Part shown: positions 41,336-50,983 of the stretch, one piece after another
How positions within the stretch are numbered: position 1 is the first letter of the stretch
How the letters are laid out: every line of letters starts with the position of its first letter
Source: Paenibacillus sp. FSL H8-0079
GTDB lineage: Bacteria > Bacillota > Bacilli > Paenibacillales > Paenibacillaceae
NCBI RefSeq assembly: GCF_037991315.1
Contig: NZ_CP150300.1
Location: 5,704,001-5,768,000 of the forward strand
DNA: 64,000 nucleotides
Direction of reading: 5' to 3'
Notes under the pieces: model-generated
The model's input: the letters and a program-made list of their open reading frames with translations, nothing else
What the model was told of the DNA's origin: nothing
Databases searched by the model: none
Program-made: the position numbers and the translations under genes

Positions 41336-43255
41336 TTAATCCAAGTATGCTGAATCGTATATTTTCAGGTAGGATTCTACTTTTTCAAAGGCTCCTGTAT
41401 TCACCCTATAGACCATCTCATCTTCCAGATTCCCATTTTCCAGATTCCCAAACAGCCTCTGAACGTTCACTTTGGTCTGAACGATAAATTGCTCTTCTTT
41501 AGGTTTGTTGTTATCTCCGAGAACAAGCCGAATCTTCTCAACATCGTCGTAGAAATATTCCTGCAGCAAAGGAATAATCGTGTGCTGGAACAAGTGTCCC
41601 AGCAGCTCCAAAGACGGAGCCCTGTTCACTTCGATAAAATAAGCATGTCCAATCGTATGCTCACGGTCATATAATACTTCGATTCGACGGTTCATCGTCT
41701 CCAGCATCTGCGATAAATTGATGAATTGTCCGCTAACCGTATGTGAGGCAAGACATCCTGGATCAGGCATCATCTCTGCAAAAGTAAACCTTCGCCGCAG
41801 AGCCGTATCCAGCCGGGCTATTGAGCGATCTGCCGTATTCATCGTGGCTAGCAGATAGACATTGTTAGGTACGCCAAAGAGCTTTTGTGAGTAAGGCAGC
41901 GTTAAACGAGTTTCCTCTGCCATACCCAGACGCTTGCTTCCCTCAATAAGGGTAATCAGCTCACCAAAAACTTTGGAAATATTACCGCGGTTGATTTCAT
42001 CGATAATGAATACATAGTTTTTCTCATTATTCTGAATGGCCGACTTCATGGGAGCACTCTCTTTTTTCTCCAAGATGGATAATACGTCTGCCAATGTAAT
42101 TCGACTAAGACGGTAGACGGAGCTAAGGGTCAGGTTGGTATTGCCGTTTAACTCCAGTACGTTCTCCCGGATATTCTTGGCTAGCCAGCTCACCTTGCGT
42201 GACCGCTTGAATTGCGGCGTGTCCTGAAGCCATTCGTAGTCTCCTGTGACAACGCCGATTGCGTCAATGGTCGCCTTATCATGCAGAACGAGGACCAAAT
42301 CTCCGATCGCCATCTCCACAATGAAATTATTCAGAACAGCTTGACCACCGTGCTCATAGTTCGTTTCTTCATTCAAGATTTCCCCATAAGAATCCCACCC
42401 GATTCGAATCCGGTCATGGTTGAAGCAATCCGCCTTGAGGGCATTTTCCCCGGATCCACCCAACGAAACTTTCCATATCGTCGGGTCCTGGCGAATACCA
42501 TAATCATTGTGATCCTGAACAATAGGTTTTTGCGCCGCTTCGCAAAAACGTCTGAAAATTCCAGGAGCAATTTCATAGGAAATGTCTCCACCCGAATTTT
42601 CTTGCCCCCCATCAGCTAACATCTGCGGTTTAATGCCCTCGATAAATTCTTCATAACCATAAGATTGATGAAATGTTGTGAAAGCTATCTGTCCTTGAGC
42701 CTTATAAGCATCGTATCGTGTTTTGATATGATCGTAACCAGCCGTCTCCGCTTCTTCGCGGATATCGTCCAAAAGTTTATTCTCTATGATGGACACGGCG
42801 TACAAGACGGTATGATACGTTTTCCCAGTCCCTGGAGGACCGTATAAGATGATATTTTTATCTAACAGCTTCGGTCTGGCGTCTGAAATAGAGTGTTGTT
42901 CTCCCAATGGCTTTGTTTCCAATGCCAGACTTCCTCTGGACTCGAATTCTCTAAGAAACTCCTCGTAATACGCCAAACTGTACTGAAAGGCGCGATTTCC
43001 CGCTTTTTCATTGATCTCATTAAAATTTTGAGCCTGCTCCATTCTCAATCGTAACTGAGAATACTCGCTAACTGAATCCACCTCGAATACATTCGTTGTT
43101 TCCAACGAGACTCCACTTAATCTTGCCGGAGCCGTAGTTAGTGCAGAAACATATGAGCTGATCGTATTTTCGGAGTAGGACTGTCCATTCGATTTCCTTT
43201 TGCGCCTCAACCAATCTGTATAGTTTTTCTTTCGATTCCTCATCTGCTCATCCAT
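41336..43255 (-). CDS. mcrB: McrB-type AAA+ GTPase with inserted EVE-like domain
   Basis: A 639-residue protein. N-terminal ~50 residues (YTDWLRRKRKSNGQSYSENT) resemble a SAM-like core-binding helix bundle. Walker A is ILYGPPGTGKTYHT (~136-149), followed by the McrB-specific TTFHQSYGYEEFIEGIKP. An inserted domain of about 110 residues follows (~255-365): IWKVSLGG, IRIGWDSYG, MAIGDLVLVLHDKATIDAIGVVTGDYEW. This has the EVE/PUA-like pattern of modified-base readers. The AAA+ core then resumes with Walker B VFIIDEINRGNISKVFGELITL (~415-436), the McrB GTP-specificity region LLATMNTADRSI and arginine finger LDTALRRRF. ATG at 43255 follows AAGGCAGG. It lies 29 bp after the WYL regulator and 11 bp before mcrC. 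Confidence 0.9.
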   Translation of the reverse strand: MDEQMRNRKKNYTDWLRRKRKSNGQSYSENTISSYVSALTTAPARLSGVSLETTNVFEVDSVSEYSQLRLRMEQAQNFNEINEKAGNRAFQYSLAYYEEFLREFESRGSLALETKPLGEQHSISDARPKLLDKNIILYGPPGTGKTYHTVLYAVSIIENKLLDDIREEAETAGYDHIKTRYDAYKAQGQIAFTTFHQSYGYEEFIEGIKPQMLADGGQENSGGDISYEIAPGIFRRFCEAAQKPIVQDHNDYGIRQDPTIWKVSLGGSGENALKADCFNHDRIRIGWDSYGEILNEETNYEHGGQAVLNNFIVEMAIGDLVLVLHDKATIDAIGVVTGDYEWLQDTPQFKRSRKVSWLAKNIRENVLELNGNTNLTLSSVYRLSRITLADVLSILEKKESAPMKSAIQNNEKNYVFIIDEINRGNISKVFGELITLIEGSKRLGMAEETRLTLPYSQKLFGVPNNVYLLATMNTADRSIARLDTALRRRFTFAEMMPDPGCLASHTVSGQFINLSQMLETMNRRIEVLYDREHTIGHAYFIEVNRAPSLELLGHLFQHTIIPLLQEYFYDDVEKIRLVLGDNNKPKEEQFIVQTKVNVQRLFGNLENGNLEDEMVYRVNTGAFEKVESYLKIYDSAYLD

Positions 43256-43284
43256 CCTGCCTTCTTTCTCCTCTCAACCAAGTA

Positions 43285-44244
43285 TTATTGATACATTCTC
43301 ATCCAGGCTACCATGCGTGCTTTCATCTCTTCTCGTGCCGATTGTGGTTCCAGAATCTCTGCGTCGGGGCCGTACTGCAGTAACCACATGATGAATTCAT
43401 GCTCATTGTTCACCGTTACTTCAAATAGAAGCGATCCATCTGCTAACTCTTTCATCCATGGTTGAACAAAGAGCTCCTCCTCCCGAATGTAACGAGCCAC
43501 TTTCGAATCAAAACGAACCCTAAACCGGGTATTTCGCTCTCCCGGATGAATCGACCATGTATTTTTTAAATATTGTTGAATATTGAAATCGCCTAGGTAG
43601 AATACTTCGTTCGTGATATGTACTTGCTGGAAACGGCTCAAACGAAAAACTCTCATACCTTGTGCTCTATGACAGAAACCGATTAAGTAAAAACGTTGTT
43701 CTCTTGGAATCAGATAATACGGATCGATCATTCGGTTGCTTGTTTCATCCCTGGATTGAGTATGATATACGGTGTCAATCGTTCGCTTGTCCAATATCGC
43801 TTGAATGATTTCATGAAGAAAATTAGGATACTCTGTTCGGTACGCAGGGGTTCCCATCTGAATCATATCCGTAATATCACGGACGAGATTACTGCGCTGG
43901 GTCTGATTCTTTCGATGGGAGGTCATTACTTTATCATATGCACTGGCAAATCCGGGAGGACGTTTATCCCTTTCGAGTAGTGAAGGAAGCAAAGTGAAAG
44001 CTAGTTCTTCTTCTTCATTAAAACGAATGGGATCCAAAAAGTTTTCGTTCAGAAAACGATACCCTCCGTTTCGTTTGTCTTCATCTTCTAGCATCAACGT
44101 CGTGAATAAAGAGATCTGACTAATATCACGGTAAATCGTTCTTTGGGATACTTCGAGTTTCGTCGCAAGTTCACTCGCAGTTATCCCTGGCTTTGCATAG
44201 ATGGCATTTATAAGTTGAAATAAACGACTAGTCTTTTCACTCAT
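43285..44244 (-). CDS. HTH-WYL transcriptional regulator (BrxR/CapW-like position)
   Basis: A 319-residue protein. Winged helix-turn-helix at residues ~5-65 (PGITASELATKLEVSQRTIYRDISQI), then a WYL domain (~130-220) with DPYYLIPREQRFYLIGFCHRAQGMRVFRLSRFQQVHIT, and a C-terminal WCX-like extension. ATG at 44244 is chosen because GGGAG precedes it by 11 bases; the upstream ATG at 44271 would absorb that site. It is the first gene of the mcrBC operon. WYL proteins in this position (BrxR, CapW) are known repressors of defence operons that respond to infection- or DNA-damage-related ligands; that role here is inference. Confidence 0.88.
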   Translation of the reverse strand: MSEKTSRLFQLINAIYAKPGITASELATKLEVSQRTIYRDISQISLFTTLMLEDEDKRNGGYRFLNENFLDPIRFNEEEELAFTLLPSLLERDKRPPGFASAYDKVMTSHRKNQTQRSNLVRDITDMIQMGTPAYRTEYPNFLHEIIQAILDKRTIDTVYHTQSRDETSNRMIDPYYLIPREQRFYLIGFCHRAQGMRVFRLSRFQQVHITNEVFYLGDFNIQQYLKNTWSIHPGERNTRFRVRFDSKVARYIREEELFVQPWMKELADGSLLFEVTVNNEHEFIMWLLQYGPDAEILEPQSAREEMKARMVAWMRMYQ

Positions 44245-44381
44245 ATTTTTATTTCTCCCTAGAAATAACATTTAGATTCTCTGATTCTATAGTACTATCT
44301 TTTATTTTAAAAAAATACCTTATTGTGTATTTATAGGCCTATCTTCATTCTAACTGGCTGGTAATTTCCCGCACAGCTTTT

Positions 44382-44415
44382 AGCATTTGTTCATGACGCA
44401 TCATGAACAAATGCT
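44382..44415. promoter_or_regulatory. Perfect 15-bp inverted repeat upstream of the two-component operon
   Basis: AGCATTTGTTCATGA and TCATGAACAAATGCT are perfect complements around CGCA, 84 bp upstream of the response regulator start. No T run follows, so a regulator-binding site or a leader hairpin is more likely than a terminator. Confidence 0.6.
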
Positions 44416-44498
44416 GTATAGTGAAAAACATAGGTTCCTTACAGACTCAACCAAAGCTCTATTTTCTATTTTGATATTCTTATACTGGAGCGATACAT

Positions 44499-45200
44499 AT
44501 GCTAACCCACCAGCGCAAAGTCCTCATCATCGAGGATGAACCGGATATTTCACGCATTCTCCGAGATTATCTGACCAAAAATCAATATGAAGCCGCCGTG
44601 GCAGCGACTGGTCAAGATGGGCTTCAGATCATGGAGCTTATTCAACCGGATTACATCATTCTGGACATTATGCTTCCAGACATGGACGGAATCGAGGTGT
44701 GCCGAGAGATTAGACGGCGTAATAATATCCCCATTCTCATTCTAAGTGCCAGAGGTAGTGATACCGATAAGGTACTTGGCCTTGGTTTTGGAGCAGACGA
44801 TTATATGACCAAACCTTTCTCTCTGAGCGAACTGTTAGCACGGATCAATGCCCACTTTAGACGTTATTACAGCATGACATTGGATCAGGACAGAACAGAT
44901 CTACTGCGTCTTGGAAACCTTGTGATTGATAAAAAAGCCTATAAAGTTACAGTGAACGGATCGGAAGTTTCCCTGTCTGCCAAGGAATTCGAATTACTTC
45001 ATTATCTGGCAAGCCATAAGAATCAAGTTTTCTCCAAAGCCCAGTTACTCGACGCCATCTGGGGATATGCAACCTATGGGGATGAAAACACCGTAACCGT
45101 ATACATTCGCAGACTACGAGAAAAGATCGAGGCAGATGCCTCACATCCGACCGTTCTGAAGACGGTATGGGGTGTCGGTTACAAATTCAATTATGAATAA
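44499..45200 (+). CDS. OmpR-family response regulator
   Basis: A 233-residue regulator: receiver at ~1-120 (VLIIEDEPDIS, phospho-acceptor Asp in YIILDIMLPDMDG, Lys in MTKPFSLSEL) and a C-terminal winged helix (VSLSAKEFELLHYLASHKNQVFSKAQLLDAIWGY ... TVTVYIRRLREKIE ... VWGVGYKF). ATG at 44499 follows GGAGCG. The kinase gene follows after 20 bp. With the ABC transporter genes downstream this forms a four-gene set like the Bce-type antimicrobial-peptide modules, although the kinase here is of the classical periplasmic-sensor type. Confidence 0.93.
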   Translation: MLTHQRKVLIIEDEPDISRILRDYLTKNQYEAAVAATGQDGLQIMELIQPDYIILDIMLPDMDGIEVCREIRRRNNIPILILSARGSDTDKVLGLGFGADDYMTKPFSLSELLARINAHFRRYYSMTLDQDRTDLLRLGNLVIDKKAYKVTVNGSEVSLSAKEFELLHYLASHKNQVFSKAQLLDAIWGYATYGDENTVTVYIRRLREKIEADASHPTVLKTVWGVGYKFNYE

Positions 45201-45220
45201 GCGAGATTGGAGGCACCCAC

Positions 45221-46669
45221 ATGTCATTGAACATCTGGTCCAGACGCTGGTTGTTAACAACACTTGGCCTTCTGATTATTATGGTTTTAAGTATCCTCGC
45301 GCTGTCGATAATGCTATTCCAAAATCGAAATTCTGAACAATCCAACCTGTCCATGAATCAGGTTCGCCTCAAGATCAATCCAATTTTGCTCGCTTTGGAG
45401 CAAAATCATCAGCTTCTGGGTGAACAAAATATTCATGAAGATATACGGGCCATCGCCAGCGAAAGTGGGGTTCTGCTTACCTATGTGAACTTGGATGGAA
45501 CAGTAACTCTGTCCTCCGTCCCTACCTCTGAAGGAACTCAAGTTAACCTGCGTTCAGCTCTTCATTATGATCTGCATCATGCCGCGCAGGCTGCGGACGG
45601 TAACGAATCCCTTGATATTGCGTTTCCCGTGATGGACGGACCCGTGGGAAGTCAGATCGGCAATGCCATCTTTTCCATCCCCCAAGCCATGGTTACGGTT
45701 CAGCAATCGATGACTTTTCCGGTGATATGGATTAGCGCACTCATGCTCCTGTCACTGATTCTGAGCTTATTTCTATTCTGGATGAAACGAAAACTGAACA
45801 AGCAGCTCCTCTCTCCCATCCATCAATTAAAGCTGCATGCGGAATCCATCCTCAAAGGAAATTATGAAGAAAAGATTCAGTACAACCGGACCGATGAGCT
45901 GGGCGAAGTGTATGCCATGTTTGACCTGATGCGTACAGAAATCAAACATATGCACGAGCTACGCATCCAGCAGGAACAAGCACAAAAGGAACTCATCACC
46001 AATATATCTCATGATATTAAGACACCGATTACCACGATAAAAGCATACATAGAAGCTATTGAGGAAGGACTATGCAACGATCAGGAGACGCTAATGGAAT
46101 ACATGGGAGTCATGCGAACCCATACGGATAAAACAGCCCGACTTGTGGAGGACCTGCTGGTTCATGCACTTCAGGAACTGGGGCAGATCTCAGTGGAACC
46201 CCGTGAAATGTACAGTGGTCCTGTACTCGACACCATGTTGAAACCTATTGAGCATGTGATACTCACAAGAGGCCTCATCTATGACGGGCTCAAGCCCAAC
46301 CACATTCCCAATGTATTAATCGCTATCGACACTACTCGAATTGAACAAGTCATCTCCAATCTTGTCGCCAATGCCCTCAAACATACAGCTCCGGGAGACA
46401 CGATACGTATAGCCATTGAACTGGAATCCGGGCACCTGAAAGTGACCATCGCCGATTCGGGTCAGGGCATACGTGTACAGGATATGCCGTTTGTTTTCCA
46501 ACGTTATTTCAGAGGCCAAGTGAGTCATACAGACCAACGTGTTCAGGAAGGTACGGGACTGGGTCTTTCCATCTGCCAAAGCATTATTGAAGCACACGGA
46601 GGCCATATTTCCTTCACCAGTAAAGAAGGACAAGGTACAACCTTCCGGTTCTACCTGCCCATCTGCTAA
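45221..46669 (+). CDS. Sensor histidine kinase (HAMP-HisKA-HATPase)
   Basis: A 482-residue membrane kinase: first helix at ~10-32, an extracellular domain of about 130 residues, second helix at ~167-188, HAMP, HisKA with the phospho-acceptor in TNISHDIKTPITTIKAYIEAI (~258-278), and HATPase with the N box (VISNLVANALKH), G1 (IADSGQGI) and G2 (GTGLGLSI). ATG at 45221 follows TTGGAGG. The sizeable extracellular loop differs from the loop-less BceS sensors, so it may bind its own ligand. Confidence 0.92.
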   Translation: MSLNIWSRRWLLTTLGLLIIMVLSILALSIMLFQNRNSEQSNLSMNQVRLKINPILLALEQNHQLLGEQNIHEDIRAIASESGVLLTYVNLDGTVTLSSVPTSEGTQVNLRSALHYDLHHAAQAADGNESLDIAFPVMDGPVGSQIGNAIFSIPQAMVTVQQSMTFPVIWISALMLLSLILSLFLFWMKRKLNKQLLSPIHQLKLHAESILKGNYEEKIQYNRTDELGEVYAMFDLMRTEIKHMHELRIQQEQAQKELITNISHDIKTPITTIKAYIEAIEEGLCNDQETLMEYMGVMRTHTDKTARLVEDLLVHALQELGQISVEPREMYSGPVLDTMLKPIEHVILTRGLIYDGLKPNHIPNVLIAIDTTRIEQVISNLVANALKHTAPGDTIRIAIELESGHLKVTIADSGQGIRVQDMPFVFQRYFRGQVSHTDQRVQEGTGLGLSICQSIIEAHGGHISFTSKEGQGTTFRFYLPIC

Positions 46670-46815
46670 GCCACACTGGCGTGGCTATTTTATCAAATGC
46701 CTTTAACTTCCGCTTCAATCCGTTTGCCTGTAATACTTTATTCATAATTTGATAAGGCTTCCTCAACATCTCTCCTCTAGAATGAATCCTATACTGCACT
46801 CGGGAGTGATTCGAC

Positions 46816-47574
46816 TTGTCCAAAAAAGTGATTATCCGTGCACAGAATCTGTGCAAGACGTACAACAGCGGAAGTGAGCAACATCATGCCATCCGTAATG
46901 TCGATCTCGATATCTATGAAGGGGAATTCACGGTGATCATGGGTAACTCTGGCTCTGGCAAATCAACTCTTTTATATCTGCTAAGCGGACTGGATCAGAT
47001 CACAACAGGTGAGGTCTATTTTCGTGACCAGCGGATTGACGCTTACAGTGAAGGAGAAATGTCCGACTTCCGCACCCGCCGAATCGGTTATATCTATCAG
47101 AGCATCAATCTGGTCCCGGACCTTTCCATCAAAGAGAACATTGCTTTACCGGGATATATCGCTGGAAACAAAAAGAAGGACATCCAATCCAGGGCTGCTG
47201 AGCTGATGAATGCCATGGATATTGATGGACAACGTAACCGTCTCCCCTCCCAAACTTCCGGAGGACAACAGCAACGAGCAGCTATTGCACGGGCTTTGAT
47301 CAACTCGCCAGATATCATCTTTGCGGACGAACCGACCGGAAGCCTGAACCTGGAACATGGCACAGCCGTTCTCGATATCCTCACGGATATCCACCGGAAA
47401 GGACAGTCCGTAGTTATGGTTACGCATGATATTAAAGCCGCCTGCCGGGCAGATCGCCTGATCTACATTCAGGACGGCAAGATAGGCGGAATCCTTGAGT
47501 TCAATACCTATGACGATCATCAAATTCAAGATCGTGAAGCGATCATCTTCGCTTTGGTTACGGGGAAGGAATAA
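46816..47574 (+). CDS. ABC transporter ATP-binding protein (MacB/BceA-like)
   Basis: A 252-residue ATPase with Walker A GNSGSGKSTLLY (~45-56), signature TSGGQQQRAAIARAL (~149-163), Walker B IIFADEPTGSLN and H-loop VTHD. The start is a TTG at 46816, ten bases after GGGAG; the product begins MSKKVIIRAQNL. The LolD/MacB/BceA subgroup pairs with FtsX-like permeases, and here the permease starts 2 bp after the stop. It is 146 bp downstream of the kinase gene. Confidence 0.92.
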   Translation: MSKKVIIRAQNLCKTYNSGSEQHHAIRNVDLDIYEGEFTVIMGNSGSGKSTLLYLLSGLDQITTGEVYFRDQRIDAYSEGEMSDFRTRRIGYIYQSINLVPDLSIKENIALPGYIAGNKKKDIQSRAAELMNAMDIDGQRNRLPSQTSGGQQQRAAIARALINSPDIIFADEPTGSLNLEHGTAVLDILTDIHRKGQSVVMVTHDIKAACRADRLIYIQDGKIGGILEFNTYDDHQIQDREAIIFALVTGKE

Positions 47575-47576
47575 CG

Positions 47577-49979
47577 ATGGCAGTCATGTTCAAACTTAGC
47601 TTGTCGTATCTGATCAGGAACAAAATACAAAATACGTTGATTGCGCTACTCCTGCTACTCTCGACACTTCTTGTATCCACAGCTATTGTCATACTGGCGA
47701 ACACGGGCAATCAGTTTCAGGAAATGCATACCCGTACCCATGGATCTCATCAGATCCTGACGTTTGAGAAAGGACTGAATGACCCGAAAGTTGTACACGA
47801 CTGGTGGGCTTCCCAAGATGGCGTTGAGGTATCTCCATTGCTAACGTATCGTACATTGTCAGGCATCGTTTTTGATGAAACGGATGTTCCTAACCTCTAC
47901 CTGTACATGTTTAATACGCCTCCGCCGCCATGGGGTGTGGATGAACTTATTTTCTCAAGTGGAACACCCCGCACGATTCCCTGGCCAGGTTCCGTCTGGA
48001 TTCCAACGTCCATGGCGAATGGCTATCATATCTCGGTAGGCGATACCATTGGCTTCAAAACCGGCTCACAAACACTGAATCTGAATGTGTCCGGCATTGT
48101 CATCGATGTACCGTACGGAGCCCCTTTCTCAAATACAGCACGGGTCTGGATGAATCCAGCCGATTATCAACGTGATCTCGCGGCGCTCACAGGTAACGAG
48201 AATCACATGATAGGAATCCATTTTAACGATTACAGCATGAATTCGGTGTATTGGGAACGATACAATCGTGAGACAGGCACTCCGTTTCTAGAATCCAAAA
48301 TGGAATTCGAAGCGATCTCCTCTTTTTATCTGATTATTAACCAGGTTATTGGCTTCATGATGATCTTCATGGGCGTTGTCATGCTCTCCATCGCTTTAAT
48401 GACCATCGGATTCACGATTTCGGATGCCATACTGGCCAATTACAGAACGATAGGTATTCTCAAATCACTCGGTCTGACTTCCCGTAGAACGATAGGCACC
48501 TATGTTATTCAATATGCGTTGTTGTCCATCGTAGCCATTATCCCAGGGCTTGCAATGAGTGTATGGATATCCAAATGGATCATTAATATATCCGTATCCT
48601 CTCTTCGAGTCGATAATCAGAACATTCCAGTCCAAGGGTTGGACGCGACCATACTGGCTGGTGTACTTCTATTTGCGCTAGTGATACTGTTCACTGTGTT
48701 GTACGCCAAAAAAGCACGTAGCATACAGCCCGTGCAGGCTATTCGTTATGGTATGTCGGAGACAGATAACAGCCGGATGGCTGGAAAAATGAATTCGCCA
48801 TGGGCACACTGGGTCGGCTTCACACGAATGCCTGTGACCGCGGTCCTTGGACTTCGACATGTTTTCAAAAACACCAAAAGTTCTGTTCTCACACTTTTAC
48901 TGACCACCATAGCTTCCTCCGTACTAGTCTTGGGATATGTGCTGCTGACCAGTATAATCGGAATTGAACAGACAGCAGCCAAATGGGGATATGACAATGC
49001 CAACATCGCAGCAGTCGTAGTGAACAAAAGTAACTTCCCCAAGGCTGAACTTAAGCACGTGTTAGCGCAGGATTTGAGGATCCGCAATGTAGGCTGGCAA
49101 GGGAACATCACAGGTGTAATTAGCCCGGAATCTTCAACAACAGTAAAGGGCCAATCCATCAGTCTCAACTTGAGTGTACTGGACGGGAGTTATCAGGAGC
49201 TTGGATTCGAAACGTTAAAAGGGGATAACCCACAGCACGCAAATGAAATTGCCATTGGTGTAGGTGTAGCCAAAACATCAAACAAAGATCTCGGTGATCT
49301 CATCGACATCTATATTGAAGGAGAAAAGCGTACATTCCTCATCACAGGCATCTATCAGGCGATCGCCAACATGTCTGTTTCAGGCCGAATCACCATCGAT
49401 GCCATGAGAAGTGTGAACCCTGGTTATGGTGAATTTGATGCCATCTTCATCAATGTAAACGATATGGCACAAGCGGATAAGGTTGCCGGGGAATTGAATG
49501 AACAATTTAAAGATTTCGCTTCGATAGTCACCCAGAAGACGTTGCTCGATTCAGTCTATGCGGAAGCTGCTAATATCCTAATCTATCCCATAAGCCTGAT
49601 TGGATTATTGTTCATCGTTGTGACCTTCATCATTATTTTCAGTACCTGTCGAATCAATATTCGCAAAGAGAGCAGAACGTACGGGATATACAAATCGCTG
49701 GGGATGACATCCCGTCAAATCCGATTATCGCTCACCCTGGGAATGGTTGTGTTGTCCGCCATAGGAGCAATACTGGGTATTTTCGTAGGCGTATATGTGC
49801 TACCTCTTCTGCTCGAAATGGTCCTTTCCAATTATGGTATCGTGCAACTTCCATTGATTCTGAATTGGGGTGAAATGATACTGTTCGCCTTCCTAAGCAT
49901 CATTGCAGCAGGTCTTGGCTCATGGTTTTCTTCCCGAATCATTCGGGAAACATCACCACGTATGCTGGTTATCGAATAA
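47577..49979 (+). CDS. FtsX-like ABC transporter permease
   Basis: An 800-residue permease: N-terminal helix at ~17-40 (LIALLLLLSTLLVSTAIVIL), an extracellular MacB-PCD-like domain, then two FtsX modules, one at ~265-385 (IGFMMIFMGVVMLSIALMTIG ... YAKKARSIQPVQAIRYGM) and one at ~680-800 (LIGLLFIVVTFIIIFSTC ... SRIIRETSPRMLVIE). About ten helices in all. FtsX/MacB-type permeases act as mechanotransmitters or exporters of peptides and lipids rather than importers. Translation is coupled to the ATPase. Its terminator is the one now split by the IS element. Confidence 0.92.
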   Translation: MAVMFKLSLSYLIRNKIQNTLIALLLLLSTLLVSTAIVILANTGNQFQEMHTRTHGSHQILTFEKGLNDPKVVHDWWASQDGVEVSPLLTYRTLSGIVFDETDVPNLYLYMFNTPPPPWGVDELIFSSGTPRTIPWPGSVWIPTSMANGYHISVGDTIGFKTGSQTLNLNVSGIVIDVPYGAPFSNTARVWMNPADYQRDLAALTGNENHMIGIHFNDYSMNSVYWERYNRETGTPFLESKMEFEAISSFYLIINQVIGFMMIFMGVVMLSIALMTIGFTISDAILANYRTIGILKSLGLTSRRTIGTYVIQYALLSIVAIIPGLAMSVWISKWIINISVSSLRVDNQNIPVQGLDATILAGVLLFALVILFTVLYAKKARSIQPVQAIRYGMSETDNSRMAGKMNSPWAHWVGFTRMPVTAVLGLRHVFKNTKSSVLTLLLTTIASSVLVLGYVLLTSIIGIEQTAAKWGYDNANIAAVVVNKSNFPKAELKHVLAQDLRIRNVGWQGNITGVISPESSTTVKGQSISLNLSVLDGSYQELGFETLKGDNPQHANEIAIGVGVAKTSNKDLGDLIDIYIEGEKRTFLITGIYQAIANMSVSGRITIDAMRSVNPGYGEFDAIFINVNDMAQADKVAGELNEQFKDFASIVTQKTLLDSVYAEAANILIYPISLIGLLFIVVTFIIIFSTCRINIRKESRTYGIYKSLGMTSRQIRLSLTLGMVVLSAIGAILGIFVGVYVLPLLLEMVLSNYGIVQLPLILNWGEMILFAFLSIIAAGLGSWFSSRIIRETSPRMLVIE

Positions 49980-50007
49980 TGTAATAAGGATCTAGTAACA
50001 CAATAAA

Positions 50008-50021
50008 AAAAGCCTTTCCAC
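50008..50021. terminator. Left arm of an interrupted bidirectional terminator
   Basis: AAAAGCCTTTCCAC here and GTGGAAAGGCTTTT at 51503-51516 are perfect 14-base complements. They flank the IS element. Before insertion they would have formed one hairpin with about 26 loop bases, shared by the convergent permease and mmuM genes. Confidence 0.7.
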
Positions 50022-50072
50022 TCCTTTATAGGATTAAAGTGTACCCTTTGTAAAGGACATTTTGAAAAAAAA

Positions 50073-50981
50073 CTAGGCAACTTGTTGAAGCTGCTGTCTG
50101 TATTTTACAGGCGGCAGCTTTTTCAAATTCCATTGCCCTCGATAATGATTATAGTACGTCATATAACTCTTAATTTCTCGTTTTACTTCTTCTAATGTTT
50201 CGCATTCTTTGATATTCGTTTCATCCTTAAAATGCCCAAAGAATGATTCTTGGGGAGCGTTATCCCAACAGTTTCCTCGTCGTGACATGGATTGAGTTAA
50301 CCCCATTTTTTTCACTACGGATTGGAATTGTGGGTTCGTATAATGAAAGCCTTGATCGGAATGGATTAACGCATCTTTTGTGATATGTCGGTGTTTCTTC
50401 AATTGATGAAGCGTGTTCAGCGCAATGTCTATGCGTAACGAAGAAGACACTTCATACGCTAAAATCTCATTCGTCTGTGCGTCTTTCATGGTTGATAAAT
50501 AAGCTCGCTGGTTGCCTTTGTACGTTAAATAGGTGATGTCGGTTAATAACACCTTTCCCGCCTCGCCTGGCTTAAAATTGCGCTGTAATTCGTTTGGACA
50601 TGTGCGATGTTCTTTCGTTGCTTTTGCCATTCTACGGGCTGGATTAGCCTTTCGAATGGGACAGATGATTTCAAATTTCTTCATGATCCGACGAATCCGC
50701 TTCAAGTTGTACGTCATCTTGTACTGATTTTCTAATGTCATTTTAATTTGGCGTGCTCCTTTTTTACGTCCACGGAATCGATAGGCCTTTAAAATCATTT
50801 CCTTTACCATCTCATCTGCTTCGGCTTCAGCTATACGCTTTTGCGCTGATTTTTCAGTGAAGTAATTGTAATAACCCGAACGTGATACTTCCATAATATC
50901 GCATAGATAGCTGACCAACCGCTTCAATTTATACGTTCTGATCGTCCGATAAATGAGTTCAAACTTCAGCTCTACAGCCAC
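50073..50981 (-). CDS. IS3-family transposase OrfB (DDE integrase)
   Basis: A 302-residue transposase with the rve integrase core. The catalytic triad is visible in VLLTDITYL (first Asp), IHSDQGFHYTNPQF (second Asp) and SRRGNCWDNAPQESFFGHFK (Glu), spaced as in the DD(35)E family. An HTH_21 region precedes it (RFRGRKKGARQIKMTL). It starts at GTG 50981, three bases beyond the orfA stop and in the -1 frame relative to orfA. So the active enzyme is probably the OrfAB fusion made by -1 frameshifting in the AAAAAG stretch. No disrupting stop is seen. Confidence 0.95.
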   Translation of the reverse strand: MAVELKFELIYRTIRTYKLKRLVSYLCDIMEVSRSGYYNYFTEKSAQKRIAEAEADEMVKEMILKAYRFRGRKKGARQIKMTLENQYKMTYNLKRIRRIMKKFEIICPIRKANPARRMAKATKEHRTCPNELQRNFKPGEAGKVLLTDITYLTYKGNQRAYLSTMKDAQTNEILAYEVSSSLRIDIALNTLHQLKKHRHITKDALIHSDQGFHYTNPQFQSVVKKMGLTQSMSRRGNCWDNAPQESFFGHFKDETNIKECETLEEVKREIKSYMTYYNHYRGQWNLKKLPPVKYRQQLQQVA

Positions 50982-50983
50982 TT

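Noticed and set aside
23897..44271. Prophage or integrative element
   Set aside because: No integrase, portal, capsid, terminase or conjugation gene and no tRNA; only the 20-bp repeat hints at mobility.
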